Below are positions 42,285 through 54,563 of a DNA stretch of 64,000 nucleotides, one piece after another (position 1 is the stretch's first letter; the number at the start of each line of letters is the position of its first letter). Under the pieces are notes generated by a model. It saw only the letters and a list, made by a program, of their open reading frames with translations. It was not told the origin of the DNA and did not search any database. Position numbers and translations under genes: made by a program. This DNA is from Vandiemenella viatica (lineage: Eukaryota > Arthropoda > Insecta > Orthoptera > Morabidae): contig JARYHS010008074.1 of NCBI GenBank assembly GCA_031002005.1, positions 276,211,930 to 276,275,929 on the forward strand, read 5' to 3'.

Positions 42285-43808
42285 TTAATTAATAATAGAT
42301 ACTGCAGGTATCGTTAAGCAATTAGAGCTCCTGAAGTGGGGGAAAGCACCGGGCCCAGATGGAATTCCAGTAAGAGTATTTTCAGAGTATGCGGCGGAAA
42401 TCGGGCCATTTCTGTCTGATATATTCAGTAAATCATTAGAAGATCGAAAAGTACCTTCAGACTGGAAAATCGCGCAAGTAACTCCGATTTTCAAAAAAGG
42501 TGATCGATGTGATCCTGGGAACTATCGTCCCATATCTATAACATCTGTTTGTAGTAGAGTTATGGAGCATATTATATGCTCGAACATTATGAATTTTCTA
42601 CATGATAATAATTTGCTTACAACAAATCAACACGGATTTCGGAAGAAAAGATCATGTGAAACACAGCTGGCTCTATTTACACACGACGTAATGAAAGTTA
42701 TCGATACAGGTTCACAAGTAGATGCAATTTTTTTAGATTTCCAGAAAGCCTTTGACTCCGTGCCACACAACCGCCTTTTAGCGAAGCTTCGAGTATACGG
42801 TATATCGGAACAGCTTTGTGAATGGATAAAGGATTTTCTAACTGGTCGGTCGCAGTATGTTGTCGTTGAAGGAGAAAGTTCTTCTAATCTAGATGTTACA
42901 TCGGGTGTACCTCAAGGAAGTGTAATAGGACCACTTCTTTTCTTAATTTTTATAAACGATCTCGGAGACAAAGTGAAAAGCCTTTTTAGATTGTTTGCTG
43001 ATGATGCAATTATTTATAGGGAAGTAAGAAATTTGGCCGATTGCTTAGAAATTCAGCACAATCTGGATGTTATTTTGGCTTGGTGCGCTGAGTGGCAACT
43101 TACTCTAAATTGTAAAAAGTGCAAGACAATGAGCATAACTAACAGAAAGAATCAAATTGGTCAGAAATACGAGTTAAACAATACAGTTATTGATATGGTG
43201 AATTCTATGAAATATTTGGGAGTAACAGTACAAAGGAACATGAAATCGGACATACACATTAATTTGTTAGTAGGTAGAGCAAATTCTAGGCTGCGATATA
43301 GGTCGAATCTCGAAAAATTGTAATGAACAAACAAAGGAGATAGCATACAAATCTCTTGTGCATCCACATTGGATTATTGTTGTGCCATTTGGGACCTGTT
43401 TCGTAAGGGATTGATTGAAAGTATAGAGAAAGTACAGAGAAGAGCCGCTCGATTCGTGACCGCTTGCTACAGTCCTTATGAAAGCGTCACAGAACTGATT
43501 AGTAGATTAGGATGGGAGTCTCTGGTAGATAGACGACACACGTTTCGTTTAAACTTATTGGAAAACATGCGTACTCCCACTTTCACTTTTGAGTGTAGTG
43601 AAATACTTCTTCCACCAACCTATTTGAGTCGGAAGGACAGGAAAGATAAAATTAGAGAAATAAGGTGCCGGATTGATTCTTATATGAAGTCTTTTTTCCC
43701 TCGTACCATTAGGGATTGGAATGCACAGCAAAGAGATTAGCTTTGGTGCTGAGCACCCTCTGCCACCCACAATTTTGTGAATTGCAGAGTATATATGTAG
43801 ATGTAGAA
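42285..43808 (+). mobile_element. CR1/Jockey-type retrotransposon, 5' truncated
   Basis: RT coding to 43740, then a short 3' UTR with TCTGCCACCCAC, ATTTTGTGAATTGCAGAG and ATGTAGATGTAGA as terminal microsatellite-like end. It starts abruptly within the RT linker near 42297. It is the best preserved of several copies of this group here (438, 3400, 6960, 14790). Confidence 0.88.
42289..43740 (+). pseudogene. CR1/Jockey-type reverse transcriptase
   Basis: Open from 42289 to 43320 with no frame break: LKWGKAPGPDGIPVRVF, VPSDWKIAQVTPIFKKGD, NYRPISITS (motif 1), QHGFRKKRSCETQLA, AIFLDFQKAFDSVPHN (motif A), LTSGVPQGS-like VTSGVPQGSVIGPLLFLIF (motif B), FADDAIIY (motif C), KCKTMSIT, MKYLGVTVQ. All catalytic Asp residues are intact. 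A frameshift and stop near 43320 precede the C-terminal block LDYCCAIWDLFRKGL, KVQRRAARFVTACYSP, WESLVDRRHTFRLNLL, FFPRTIRDWNAQ. The endonuclease domain is missing by 5' truncation. Confidence 0.92.
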
Positions 43809-44568
43809 TAGGAGGCCCCTCATATACTGAAATCACGATTAACATTTCGACTGTAAGAATTAACTAAACCTGACAATTAGTTCTTGAGTGCAACTGGTTC
43901 AATAAAAAATGGCTACTAATTTATGTACACCTTTATCTTAAAATCTTCAGATTTCTCGATTTCACATCAAAATGAAACATCCCCCATTTTATGGACTGTA
44001 CATTATTCAGAACCCTGTCAAAATCTGATCAGTGGTTTTATTATTAATTACTTTCATAAAAATGAAATTTTTTGAACAGCATTTGGTGCCTTTTCTACAG
44101 TCAATAAAAATTTCACTCATTCGATTTTTTTTTCCTTTTTCCAAAAACATCTTAAACTTAGACTTTCTACCAGTTACATTCTTATATTAGGCCTATAAAT
44201 ACAGATACAAAACCAATTTCTTTTTTGGCCTGTGAAGAACATATAGAATATAATCTATTGTCTATTAGTGAATAAAAGTAGGTAGGATTTATTTTACTGC
44301 AAAGATGGATAAAATTAAAGAAAAGAATACTGTGTTGAAAACAACAAAAAATTCTCAGCAATAAGATTATAAATTCAGATTATATACATTAATTACTTAA
44401 TTAGTTACTCATTAACTCCAATATTATCCTCATAGAAATCAATATTTTATTTATAACAGAAACTTGAGTCATATAGTAAGAACATATTTAGTGTGAGTAA
44501 CAACTGCATACACATCTCTCTGCTTTCTAATGATCTGGCACTATCTATATTAGTGCTGAATACCTTAC
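43809..44568. other. Intron or flank of the nucleoporin gene
   Basis: AT-rich sequence downstream of the last exon recognised on the minus strand. No further exon could be identified. Confidence 0.4.
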
Positions 44569-44694
44569 CTGCCCAAGTATTTTTACAAACTCTTTAGATG
44601 TACTTTCAGAACTGAATTTCGCTAGGAAAGTCCTCTGGTGACTGGGTGTTGTTGATCGATCTTCCCCAGTCCACTGACACTCTTTTTTTCTCAG
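44569..44694 (-). CDS. RanBP2/Nup358-like exon (RanBD1, last part)
   Basis: A 126-nt exon, phase 0 at both ends, bounded on the minus strand by TTTTCAG (acceptor) and GTAAGG (donor). It encodes QLRKK-type LRKKECQWTGEDRS, then HQRTFLAKFSSESTSKEFVKIL, the last strand and helix of a Ran-binding domain (W.A.D....LA.KF.....A..F). It joins in frame to the exon at 45130-44784 (KVE then LRKK). The donor shows that the gene continues to the left. Ran-binding domains of RanBP2 bind RanGTP on the cytoplasmic face of the nuclear pore. Confidence 0.75.
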
Positions 44695-44783
44695 CTGAAA
44701 ATATAACATGCAATAAATATCAAAGATTTCAATGTAAATCATTAGAATGTCTTATTGACATCATAGATTTCTGTAACAATTAC

Positions 44784-45130
44784 CTCAACTTTAAAATGTT
44801 CAGTGACAGGAACATTGCACAGAACTTCACCTGTATCTGTTAACATTAGAATATAAGCTTTATTTATTTCCTGATCATGCTGTATACTCAAGTCTCCAAT
44901 CCCTAGGACATTCCACTGTGAGCCATCTTCAACTAGAAGTGTTGCTCGTTTTTCAAAAACCATACTTTCTTCTGTATCATCATATCTGTCATATTCATCA
45001 TCATCATCCTCATCATCATCTTCTTCTTCATCATTTCCATCATCATCATCATCATCATCTTCATTATTGTCATCCTCAGACTCATCACTTTCAGATTTTT
45101 CTGCACAAGTAACATCAGTACTAGCTGGAT
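44784..45130 (-). CDS. RanBP2/Nup358-like exon (acidic linker and RanBD1 start)
   Basis: A 347-nt exon with acceptor TTTTTAG at its right and donor GTAATT at its left. It completes an Asp codon split with the 55289 exon (G|AT) and encodes PASTDVTCAEKSESDE, a run of about 35 Asp/Glu residues, then VFEKRATLLVEDGSQWNVLG, IGDLSI and AYILMLTDTGEVLCNVPV. KRA.L....+QW...GIGD.. is the hallmark of the RanBD1 N-terminal strands. The acidic run is encoded by a TCATCA-type microsatellite, which produces spurious His/Met frames on other frames. Phase 0 at the donor. Confidence 0.78.
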
Positions 45131-45499
45131 CTAAAAATTGGTAGAAATTAAAAGTTAATCTCTCTTCAGAGAGAGAGGGGTACATAACCAGAGTAGACAA
45201 AAAAACATTAATTTATCTATTAATTAATGTTACTCTATACATACATGCTGAGGAATAACTCTGTAATGTTAGACATTTTATACACACCACTAACTATGAA
45301 CAAAAGTAAATGGTGGGAAAACACATGCCAATAAAAAAGGAATATATTTTGGTACAAGCCACAAAATTATATATAACAGAAAACAAAAAATTGTTAATTT
45401 TTACAAATGAATTTTGAAGAAGTCATATTAGATACAATTAATTATACTGCACAAATTCTTTAATGGAGTAGAAGTAGTTGCCAACAACATAATCCCTCA
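45131..45499. other. Intron start, nothing recognised
   Basis: AT-rich intron sequence between the exon and the RT relic. Confidence 0.4.
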
Positions 45500-47095
45500 G
45501 TCTTTTTTTTTTTAAATTCATCTTTATTAGCTACAATTTCATACTTATAGGAAGTTTATTAAATAGATGTGTCCCAGAATAATTAATTCTTCCTTGAACT
45601 AACGATAGTGATGTTTGTGTTCTGTTCAACTTATTTTCGTTTCTTGTACTGTAATTGTGTATCTGAGAATTAGACGTAAACAAGTTAAAATGTTCTACGG
45701 CAAAGCATATGAGAGAATATATATACTGAGAAGTTGCTGTAAGAATATTGAGCTTTTTAAAGATTTGTTTCAACCTACGCAGCATCCTAAAAGCTCTTTT
45801 CTGAGCTAAGATTTTTTTTTACTTTGTGAAGAGCCCCCAAACAATTATGCAACATGACGTGACTGAATTAAAAGAAGAGGAGCACACCTGTATTGTTAAT
45901 TCTAGATCTGCTCTTAGAGAAAGTGCTCCGATTACAAAGGTGGCACTACTTAACTTCTTCTGTAGTAATGTGACATGTTTTTGCCAAAAGAGTTTCTCAT
46001 CTATTTGACTGCCATGGAATTTTATTCTCTGTCCCTGAGATTGTGTTATTTTCATAGTACATATGTAAATCCTGCTGGAAATAATTTTTTGGTTCAAACC
46101 TAAAATTATGTTTAATGAAGATTTAATTTTAATGAATTTCCCTTAAACCAGTTAACAACTTAACCAAATAATTAATTCAAATTAAGTTCAAGATACTGTT
46201 TGGGGTTTTCCTTAGGTTAGCATCGTGGGGAAATAAAAATATCTTAACCTCTCTGGATAAGTTTCCAGGAAGATCACTTTTGTATAGTAAGAACACAACG
46301 GATCCTAGGACAAAGCCTCATTGAATGTTATGTTGTATTTACTCCCGGCCTGATAAAGATATTTAATGATTTTAGAGTCAAAAAGGAAAACTTTTTTGTA
46401 TTTGGCTTTCCATGTATGAATTAAACCCTGTAACTGCTGTTTCATAATCATCACAGTATAGCTTTCTCTCTCCTTTGCGTTTTAAAAAAATTAAAATTTG
46501 ATTTTCACATTCAAATGCTTTTGCAAGATCACAAAAAGTTCCTACAGGGCACCTTTTTTACTCAGTTCCTCCAACATGTTATTTAGAAATCAATATATAA
46601 TTGTGGATGACACTTTTTGAAATCCAAAGTATGCAACGTTTTAGTACCAAAAATATATGACTTTTTAAAAAAATCTTTGAGAATCGTGTAAGGAAATAAA
46701 TGAGAAAGTATTAATCTGTACATGTTTCTTCTCCTTTTTGAAATAATGCTAAACATCACCATATTTTAGTCAATTTGGAAATACACCTTGCTTTACAGAT
46801 TCATTACAGATGTGATCAAGTATGTGACTGACAATCTGAACATCTCTTCAGTAATTTACTTGAAATACCGTCATAGCTGTAAACATTTTCAGGTTTTATT
46901 TACTTCACGGGTTTATTCATTTCTAAGACTGTTGCTGGTAGCAATTGCATCAACACAAATCTATTTGAAAAAGCAGTCTGCAGAAGCCTTAAAGCACTAT
47001 CTATAGATTGTTTTTCTATATATAATTTCTCTACAACTGAAGTAAAATTACTATTAAATATTTTACCAATATTCCTTGCTTCAATATATATATAT
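45500..47095 (-). pseudogene. CR1/L2-like reverse transcriptase relic in the intron
   Basis: From right to left: EARNIGKIFNSNFTSVVEKL (linker), then a diverged LTKYGDV..YFKKGE (motif 1 region), FLTRFSKIFLK, CDLAKAFEC (motif A, DLSKAFDC with Asp kept), then GSQIDEKLFWQKHVTLLQKKLSSATFVIGALS and CCIIVWG, TATSQYIYSLICFAVEH, IHNYSTRNENKL and INYSGTHLFNKLP. These are the ordered RT and C-terminal blocks of a second, distinct CR1/L2-type family. Numerous stops. Confidence 0.75.
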
Positions 47096-47639
47096 AAAAC
47101 TAAGGAACGATAGGGAGATATGATCCAACACTTACCACACATGAAGGCGGCTGGGAACAACGAACACACACACGCACACACAAAAGAAATACAAGAAAAT
47201 AGCAATATTTCAGAGTTCAGCTTTATTCTTGCTGAAGTGAGACACCAGGCAGAGTCAGACGTGTACAAGAAGATGGCAGTCTGGTGAATGGCAAAGCTGG
47301 CATAGATGGTAGTGTAGGAGGAAGGGGGTAGGGGGTGGGGGGGGGGGGGAGGAGGCTGAAATATTGGATTGATAATTCAAAATGCTGATGGCATATTATC
47401 ATTGAACTTGGTAAATGGATATAATAACTGAGTGAGGATACATGCATAAATCAAATTTTGAAAGTCTATAAGTAAAAAATAAAATATAAGAAATCTAAAT
47501 ACTAGGAATAATGACTGCTGGGTCTGGTGGGAGGGATTTATTGGAGATTGAGGCCTGGGGGATGTGTGGTGTCCAGGATATTCTGATAGGCTAGTTCCCA
47601 TCTACATAGTTCAGAGGAGGTAGTGTTACAGGGAAAACT

Positions 47640-48240
47640 CAAATCGCCATAACTGAGAAGCAGATGTTAAAACTGTTCAGTTTGTGGGAACTGGCATGTT
47701 TTGCAACTGGATGGGTCTCATTGTTAGTATATACCGTCCACCCGTGGCCATTCATTCTGATAGCAAGTAGATTAGTTGTGAGGCCTGTAAACGAGCTGGA
47801 GCAATGGAGGCATGTAAGTTGATATATGAGGTGTGTTACCATGCAAGTAGCATGTCTAATGATGGGGAATGTTTCACCTGTGGTCAGATTGGTAGTAGCT
47901 GGATGCATGTTACAAGTTTTACAGCGGGGTCTGTTGCACGGGAATAATCCCTGTGGTAGTTTGGGGGAATTACTGGTTGAGTAGTTGTGAAAAAAGATTT
48001 TTTTTTTTTTTTTTAGATCTGGTGGTCTGCTAAACTGTGCGTGGGACAGTGGGTAGGATGTATGGAGAATGGTGTACATCCCAGGGAAGGAACGTTGGAA
48101 GTCATGCCCACGGCGAAGGATTAGGTTAATAGATTCGAGACCAGGGAAGAACCGAGTGATGAAAGCGGGACTGTGGTTAATTTCAAGGGGTACAGCCTTG
48201 GAGTGTGTTAGGCCAAGATGCTAATTGGGTGGGGGGGGGG
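47640..48240 (-). pseudogene. PLE 3 GIY-YIG endonuclease part
   Basis: On the minus strand: HSPAFITRFFPGLESINLIL, then LPQGLFPCNRPRCKTCNMHPA (zinc-like CxxCxxC linker of PLEs), MVTHLIYQLTCLHCSSSFTGLTTN (GIY-YIG with Leu-Ile-Tyr and Phe-Thr-Gly in place of the usual residues), LLAIRMNGHGWTVYTNNETHPVAKH. One open frame of 146 residues. A T17 tract is at about 47998-48014. Confidence 0.85.
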
Positions 48241-48242
48241 GG

Positions 48243-49353
48243 GTTAACACTTTCACCTAAACTTTGAACAAATAAGTTCTTTAATGGTGTAGCCTTCCGG
48301 TACCAATAACATTTAAGAAATCAGCCGCCACATATTTGTATTAGACCCCAAATGTGAAGGGTAATTGAAATAAAGTCACTTGACTCAGTTTCAGAGTAAT
48401 ACAATTGTTATATTCTTGATAAAGTTCACTTGTACATTGTCGGTACCAGATACGTCGATAAAGCATAGAACAACAGTTTCATTGAAGGTTAAGCACATTC
48501 ATACGACTCACTAAGTCCCCCTAACATTAGTGAGTACACTACTATGGCGTGTTGGAATTTGCCGAAACCGCTACCGCTCAGAGCAGTTTGCTAACTAGTG
48601 TGAAGTTACGCTATCACTTTCCGGTGAAAGAATGAGACAAATCATGGTGGCTGCATGGCCTTTTATAAGCTTGCCTTGACCTATGACGTCAGTAACATTT
48701 TTCTTTAATTAATATCTCCCGAAGTACGAAACAGTTTAACTTGCAATTTTAATTTAGCATCCAAAAAGGTTTCTACAAGATTAACCTTGAAGCGTCTTAC
48801 TTCAGCAGTTGGAGGAATTTTTATGCGCTTCAACAAAAATCAATCTTTAAAAACCATTATATATTCGTAATCGTCTCAATTTAGACTATCTACTGACATA
48901 ATTTTCAAATTAATATTCCTTTTAGTTAAAAAGTTCACTTTTCCTCTTAATTACGACTACTAATTAAACTCTGCCAAATTAGTTAATTTCACTACCAAAA
49001 TATGTCAATGCTGACTATAGCTGGTGATAAAAAGTTCAGCTGTAGCTTTACTCAAGTCAAAGATATTTGAAATCTCAGATTTTTACTTTTATAATCGCGT
49101 GTCTCAAAATGTGAACAAACCGAAATATCTCTTAAAATAAATTTTTACCGATATAATGAATACACTTTAAAAATGATTCTAATGATGAGTTTTCACTGTG
49201 GAGATGAATACAGGAAAATTCCTTCAAGTTGACAATTACTCTCCTCGAAATTTCTAAGTCCAGCATAAGCGACTTCAAAATCAATCTATCGAACATTTTG
49301 CTACTGAGGATGTCTAGTAGGAGCACTTTTGGTGAACTAAAGGGTGCCTTACA
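48243..49353 (-). mobile_element. Solo LTR (family L), minus copy
   Basis: The minus strand begins TGTAAGGCACC at 49353, as the plus copy begins TGTAAGCACC. It is collinear with 9080-10431 for its first 450 bases (ACTTAGAAATTTCGAG, AAGGAATTT.CCTGTA, AAGTGTATT.AT.ATAT, ACGCGAT, TTTATCACCAGCT.TAGTCAGCA). Both carry TGACGTCA followed by a TATA box (about 48691 to 48660 here). The 3' end dissolves into a G13 run near 48231, so the expected CTTACA end is not visible. Inserted inside PLE 3. Confidence 0.82.
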
Positions 49354-49658
49354 AGTGGCTGTGCACAGGAAGGGCTATAGCATGAGAGATTTGCTTGTGT
49401 ACTAAATCAGGGGGATAGCTTCAGGAGATGAAAGCTACAAACAAGTTTTGTTTGTATCAGGAAAAAAGATTCTTCATTAGAGCAGATGCACCTTCGACGG
49501 ACAGCCAGACTGTACAGAAGGGAACGTATGAGATGGGAGGGATGACAACTGTTATAATGAAGATACTGCTGTAGAGTTGTAGGTTCGATATGAACAAAGG
49601 TATGCTGGTGCCCGTTATGTATGGGAACATCAACATCAAGTAAGGTAAAATGGCTGAG
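49354..49658 (-). pseudogene. PLE 3 RT distal part
   Basis: Minus frame LDVDVPIHNGHQHTFVHIEP, TTLQQYLHYNSCHPSHLIRS and LLYSLAVRRRCICSNEE is the PLE RT thumb signature (LDV.....G...T.....PT....YL...S.HP......IPYS...R..RICS). Its upstream neighbour is across the hAT at 55011. Confidence 0.88.
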
Positions 49659-49809
49659 GGAGTATGCAGGGGCGTACAATCCTGATATGGCGCCTAGGGC
49701 AAGCATCGAAGTTGCGCCCTTTTGTAAATTATCTAAATATAAAACAAACAGATACACTAAATAAAATAATCATAAATCTTACAGAATACTTTTATCTTCT
49801 GTTTTAGAT

Positions 49810-51960
49810 CAAAATTAAGGAAATTATTTAATTATCTCAAACTTGCACCTTCCTTGCCTTGTACGACGCAAATAGATTAATAACATTTTCGAAATCTGTT
49901 TCTTCTCGATCTATACTGAGCAAAGTTAGGTCTCATTACCTTTCTTGGCTCGTTGTATCTCTCAAATACGAAAGTATTAGTTTTAGCTTACTGAAATACA
50001 GCTCGCAACTTGCGATGCATATTGCAATCATAAGTATAATCTGAACTGAAATGCGCAAATCCGGAATAAAACGCTCTCATCTCCGTACTGAACTATGAAT
50101 TCAAGAAGCAAAAAAAAAAAAAATCTTTTTAAATGGTCACAACCGTCAGTGTTGTAACATAGTTTTTTAATATCTAGGAGAAATTCAAATCTGGCGTCGT
50201 TTTAATGCAGAAGATTGAACGTTATCCTTCATTTCACACAGCAATATAATCCAGCTATCCCTTCAGAACTCGTTCTGTTCCTTCCTTAGCAGTAAACTAG
50301 CATCTTTCAACCTCTGTTTCATATGTAAAGCAGGCTAGGAAATTCAGTGCTAGGATCCTGGATTCACTTTTGAACACGGTGAATATGAGCGAGTACATCA
50401 TTCCAAAATCCTAACAAAGTCGGAAAATTGTAGGACAACAAACGATTATATATAGATGTCTTGCTTCACTTCTTGTTCCACTAGTTTGATTGCCATCGTC
50501 TGTCATGTCTTGGAGAACTTTCAGAATATCTTCAATGTATATGTTAATTGACTTAACTGCTTCCTATCCTGCACTCCAACTTTCAGACTCTGATTTTACA
50601 ATCACAGGCAAGGAATTCTTGTGTTATTTCCCACCACATAGTGGAACAAGGAAAGAATACACAAATAGTTTCAAAAAACGTGACCATTATAGTATCCTGC
50701 TTGGCTACAAGTACACCAACCAATTTGAGTATACGAATACCGTAATTCACAAATATCGCCAGATTTATTATTTTTGCTTATTCTTTTGTCAACTCCAGTT
50801 CAGTGACCAGCCACTCACAGCAGCACTGCCATAATATTGTAAAAGACAATCCTTTATAGCCACACCGTCTGTCTCAAACTGTTTAAGGATTTCATCAAGC
50901 GAAGCTTCCAGCGTTCTTTTGACTCATCTGGATGATCCGAGAAAGGACGCTCTAAAGCAACTTCCTATCAACTTCTACGTATCTCACTACGTCTGAAATC
51001 TTTTCACGATGTGAAAGGTCAGAAGTAAAGTCAAACACGAGACTATAGTATTTTTTTTTTTTTTTTCGAATGTTTCGCAATAAACTTTGGCGAACAGTGG
51101 TTGACAACAGATGAATGAACTCATTTTGAACATGAGACGAAAAGTAATATGAGATAATAGGATGATTTTTAAGTTAAGTAAGATGGTTATTCATGATGGG
51201 GTCAAATATATCCAGAAGCTTTGTTCATCCAAAATAATTACCAACATTATGGGATCTGGATCTATCGCATTCACTCAGTGACTCTCTGTGACCTCGTAAT
51301 GCAAGATTTTGAATGGTAAGCAATTTGATGCAGTGAAGGATTTTCTTTATTACGTTACGCCATTTTTGTTTTTCTGTATCGATGTAGGTCTAAAGTTCGG
51401 CGTCAATATTCCTTCTATTTGCTGCAAAATTTCTTTCAATTTCTTCCCTTTGGGTGAAGCACTCACCATAATTCTTCGCATATTAATGGAAAGTGAGCCA
51501 TTTACGTATAACAGATACAAAAAGCAATTTTTTTTAGTCAGGGAATAGACTAGCCATGAGCGAGTCACATCTCCACAGTGATTTCGTAGTGTCTTCTTAA
51601 ACAACTTTTGTCATACAAAGGTTGCTTGTAGGTACGAAATGATTTTCAGTATTTTTTAAATATTTTGAACCCATTTTAATTATTTCTGTTTTCAAACCAT
51701 CTGTCAGAAATCATTTCCCAGTAATCTTATCAAAGTTCAGAAGTCCAATATAATGCTGTATTTTTACTTCTGGTATGGATTTTTTTTTTAACATCTTCCT
51801 CCGTATCACCCCCTCCTCCCCACCATGTATTTCTCCTACTAAATTACTAATGTTTTCTTCAAATTCTTCAGTAACCTTAGAACTGGTAGCCTCACTGTTC
51901 TGAATCTCATCACACTCAAAATTATTTTGTCTTGTGCTAAATTAGTGTTGGATACCTTGG
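49810..51960 (-). pseudogene. hAT transposase (ZMYM1/DUF4371 type)
   Basis: Reading right to left: an acidic stretch NNFECDEIQNSEATSS..VTEEFEE near 51930-51830; RSWLVYSLTKKNCF near 51560 (TTF/zinc-finger WLxYS block); LALRGHRESLSE near 51280 (LAxRGHxE block of DUF4371 proteins); ISYYFSSHVQNEFIHLLSTTVRQSLL near 51150-51080; finally ASCELYFSKLKLILSYLRDTTSQER-stop-stop-DLTLLSID near 50045-49890, the C-terminal dimerisation block (SCERSFSKLKLIK.YLRS.M.QERL..L.LLSIE). Multiple stops and frameshifts; the protein is dead. Confidence 0.8.
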
Positions 51961-52871
51961 ATTTTTATTGTACATGTTGACGTAGGCAATCGCGGACTTA
52001 CTGGATTTTTGTGTTACTTCCTCCTGCAATTTTAGTTTTTTTTTCGACCCTCATCCCCCTTCCCTTGTTTCTTTGAAAACAGTTACTTCATATTCTGTTG
52101 ATCTTATTGCGAAATGAGTGAGGGTTCTGAAATAACCTGGAATAAATAAATAAATAATAGGTTATTTTTCAAATAAAAGATAGGGGGTTGTCTTGTCTCC
52201 CACACTTCACGACAGTAAACTGCATAAAGCTTGGGTTAGGGCTGTATGTATTGCATTTTTTTTTTTTTTTTTTTTTTTTAGAATTGCCTAGGATTCTGAA
52301 CAATTTTTTTTTTTGTGCGAATATTTTCTATCTTCAATAGTTTACCCAACCACTAGGATTCCACATGAGGTTTCCGAATCGAAGATCATAGCACCATATT
52401 GTCACCAGACTCTAGAAGATTCAAAATTTTCAGCCTAATACAATATTTAGAAGTGGGTGAAAACTGAGTTGCCAGATTCGCCTCAAAGTTACTTTCAAAG
52501 TTACCTAGATTAACTTGTAAATAACTATGTATTTACAAAGCTAGTAAAAGTGTCTTAAAAATGCTAAACAACCACACTCAAAGTCTCTGAAAGCGTCCCA
52601 TGAGCAGGTACCTGCAACGGTCGGTAAACCAAATAAAATATGTTTTACGGTACCTACTACCTATATTTAGGTTTTAGTGTGTTGTGCACTTATGTTATTA
52701 ATTATTACGGTATTGAAATTAATTTCACTGTAAATAAACACAGTTGGATACGAGATCTTGTCACTTAAGAATGTTTATATTGCGCGTATTATCTACTGTA
52801 GAAAACAGAATTTCAGTGGATTAATGTATGTAGGTCACTTATTTTTGTTCAAAGGACTGTACTTGACTGTA

Positions 52872-54563
52872 TCATATATATTATTTCTATAAGGTATTTT
52901 TTTGTCACAAGCCTATATCTTCCTTCATACTTAACCGAAATCAAAGAATGAGGTGTCATTTTAAAGCTTATGGTCTTCCCTTTGGTCACATCATACTTTA
53001 AGAAATGAAGTTTTGGGAATTTGGCCCTTAAAGGGCGAAAATGTCAATATTTCTAAAATGCTGTTTTCTGTGTTATGAGTCAAATATCTCCCTGGATACC
53101 TATCTGAGATCGTTTAATGAAGTATCATTTTAAAGATTAAGATATCCGCTTTAGTGACGTCATATATTAAGACAGAAATTTTTTGGAATTCAACCCTTAA
53201 AGCGCAAAAGTATCAATATTTTTGCAATTCGTTTTTGTGTCACGAGCCATTTGTCTCCCTTAATATCTAACTGATATAGATAAATGAGGTATCATATTAA
53301 ATATTAAGGTCTCCGCCGTGGTAACATTATATTTTAAGAAAGGAATTTTTCGTAATTCGACCCTTATAGGGCAAAAATGACAATTTTTCTAAAATGTGTT
53401 TTTTGTATCTTGAGTCATTTATCTCCCAGGATATCTAACCAAAAAGAATAAATGAGGTAGGATTATGAGGAGTATTGTCTCAGCTCTGTGACATCATATT
53501 TTAAGAAAGAATGTTTTTGGAATTTTACCCTTAATGGGAAAAAGTATAAATTTTTCTATAACGCATTTTTGTGTCACGAGCGATATATCTCCCTTAATAT
53601 CTAACCAATACAGATAAATGAGGTATCATATTAAAGAATAAGGTCTGAGCCGTGGTAACATTATATTTTAAGACAGGAATTTTTCGTAATTTGACCCTTA
53701 AAAAGCAAAAATGTCAATTTTTGTAAAATGCGTTTTTTTTGTATCTCGAGCCATTTATCTCCCAGGATATCTAACCAAAATCGATAAATGAAGTAGAATT
53801 ATAAGGAGTAATGTATCAGCTTTTTGAAATCATATTTCAAGAAAGAATGTTTTTGGAATTCAACCCTTAAAAGAAAAAAGTATAAATTTTTCTATTACCG
53901 ATTTTTGTGTCACGAGCGATTGATTTATCTCCCTTGATATCTAACCGATATAGATAAATGAGGTATCATATTAAAGAATAAGGTCTCCGCCGTGGTAACA
54001 TTATATTTTAAGAAAGGAATTTTTTGTAAATCGACCTATAAAAGGCAAAAAAGTCATTTTTCCTAAATTCCGTTTTTTGTATCTCGAGCCACTTATCTCC
54101 CTGGATATCTATCCAAAATCGATAAATCAAGTACGATTGTGAGGAATAATGTCTCAGCTTTGCTGACATCATATTTTAAGAAAGAAGTGTTTGGAATTCA
54201 ACTATCAAAGGGAAAAAGTATAAATTGTTCTACAACGTATTTTTGTGTCACGAGCCTTATATTTCCCTTGATATCTAATCGATATAGATAAATGACATAT
54301 CGTATTAAAGACTAAGGTTTCTGCCGTGGTAACATTATATTCTAAGAAAGGAATTTTTCGTAATTCGACCCATAAAGCGCAAAAATGTCAATATTTCTAA
54401 AACACGTTTTTTTGTGTTTCGAGCCATTTATCTCCCTGGATTTCTAACCAAAATCGATAAATGAAGTAGGAGTATGAAGAGTAATGACTGAACTTGTTGA
54501 CATTATATTCAACCTCACTACTCATCGCATTTTATTCGCGAAATTTTCGCATGGGTCGTCTAG
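52872..54563 (+). mobile_element. Candidate Helitron (family B) of 168-bp monomers
   Basis: A|TCATATATATTATTTC opens at 52872. It ends with GCGAAATTTTCGC (hairpin), ATGGGTCGTCTAG|T at 54563, preceded by about ten tandem monomers. TC start, hairpin then CTAG end, A/T flanks. No gene. The end resembles but is distinct from families A and C. Inside the 5.3-kb hAT. Confidence 0.55.
52890..54515 (+). repeat. 168-bp tandem array with two alternating monomer types
   Basis: The CGAGCCATTTATCTCCC box recurs near 52900, 53061, 53231, 53401, 53565, 53729, 53899, 54069, 54236 and 54403 (spacing 164-170). From 53231 onward the types alternate. Type 1 has GTGTCACGAGC, GATATAGATAAATGAGGTAT and CCGCCGTGGTAACATTA; type 2 has GTATCTCGAGCC, AAAATCGATAAATGAAGTA and CTCAGCTTTGTGACATCAT. 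The array therefore has a dimeric higher-order period of about 336 bp. Confidence 0.9.

Noticed and set aside
44918..45115. His-rich (plus) and Met-rich (minus) open frames
   Set aside because: Other frames of the acidic run in the nucleoporin exon.
48231..48243. Poly-G run as a G-quadruplex regulatory element
   Set aside because: A simple homopolymer at an LTR/PLE junction; no G-tract pattern with loops.
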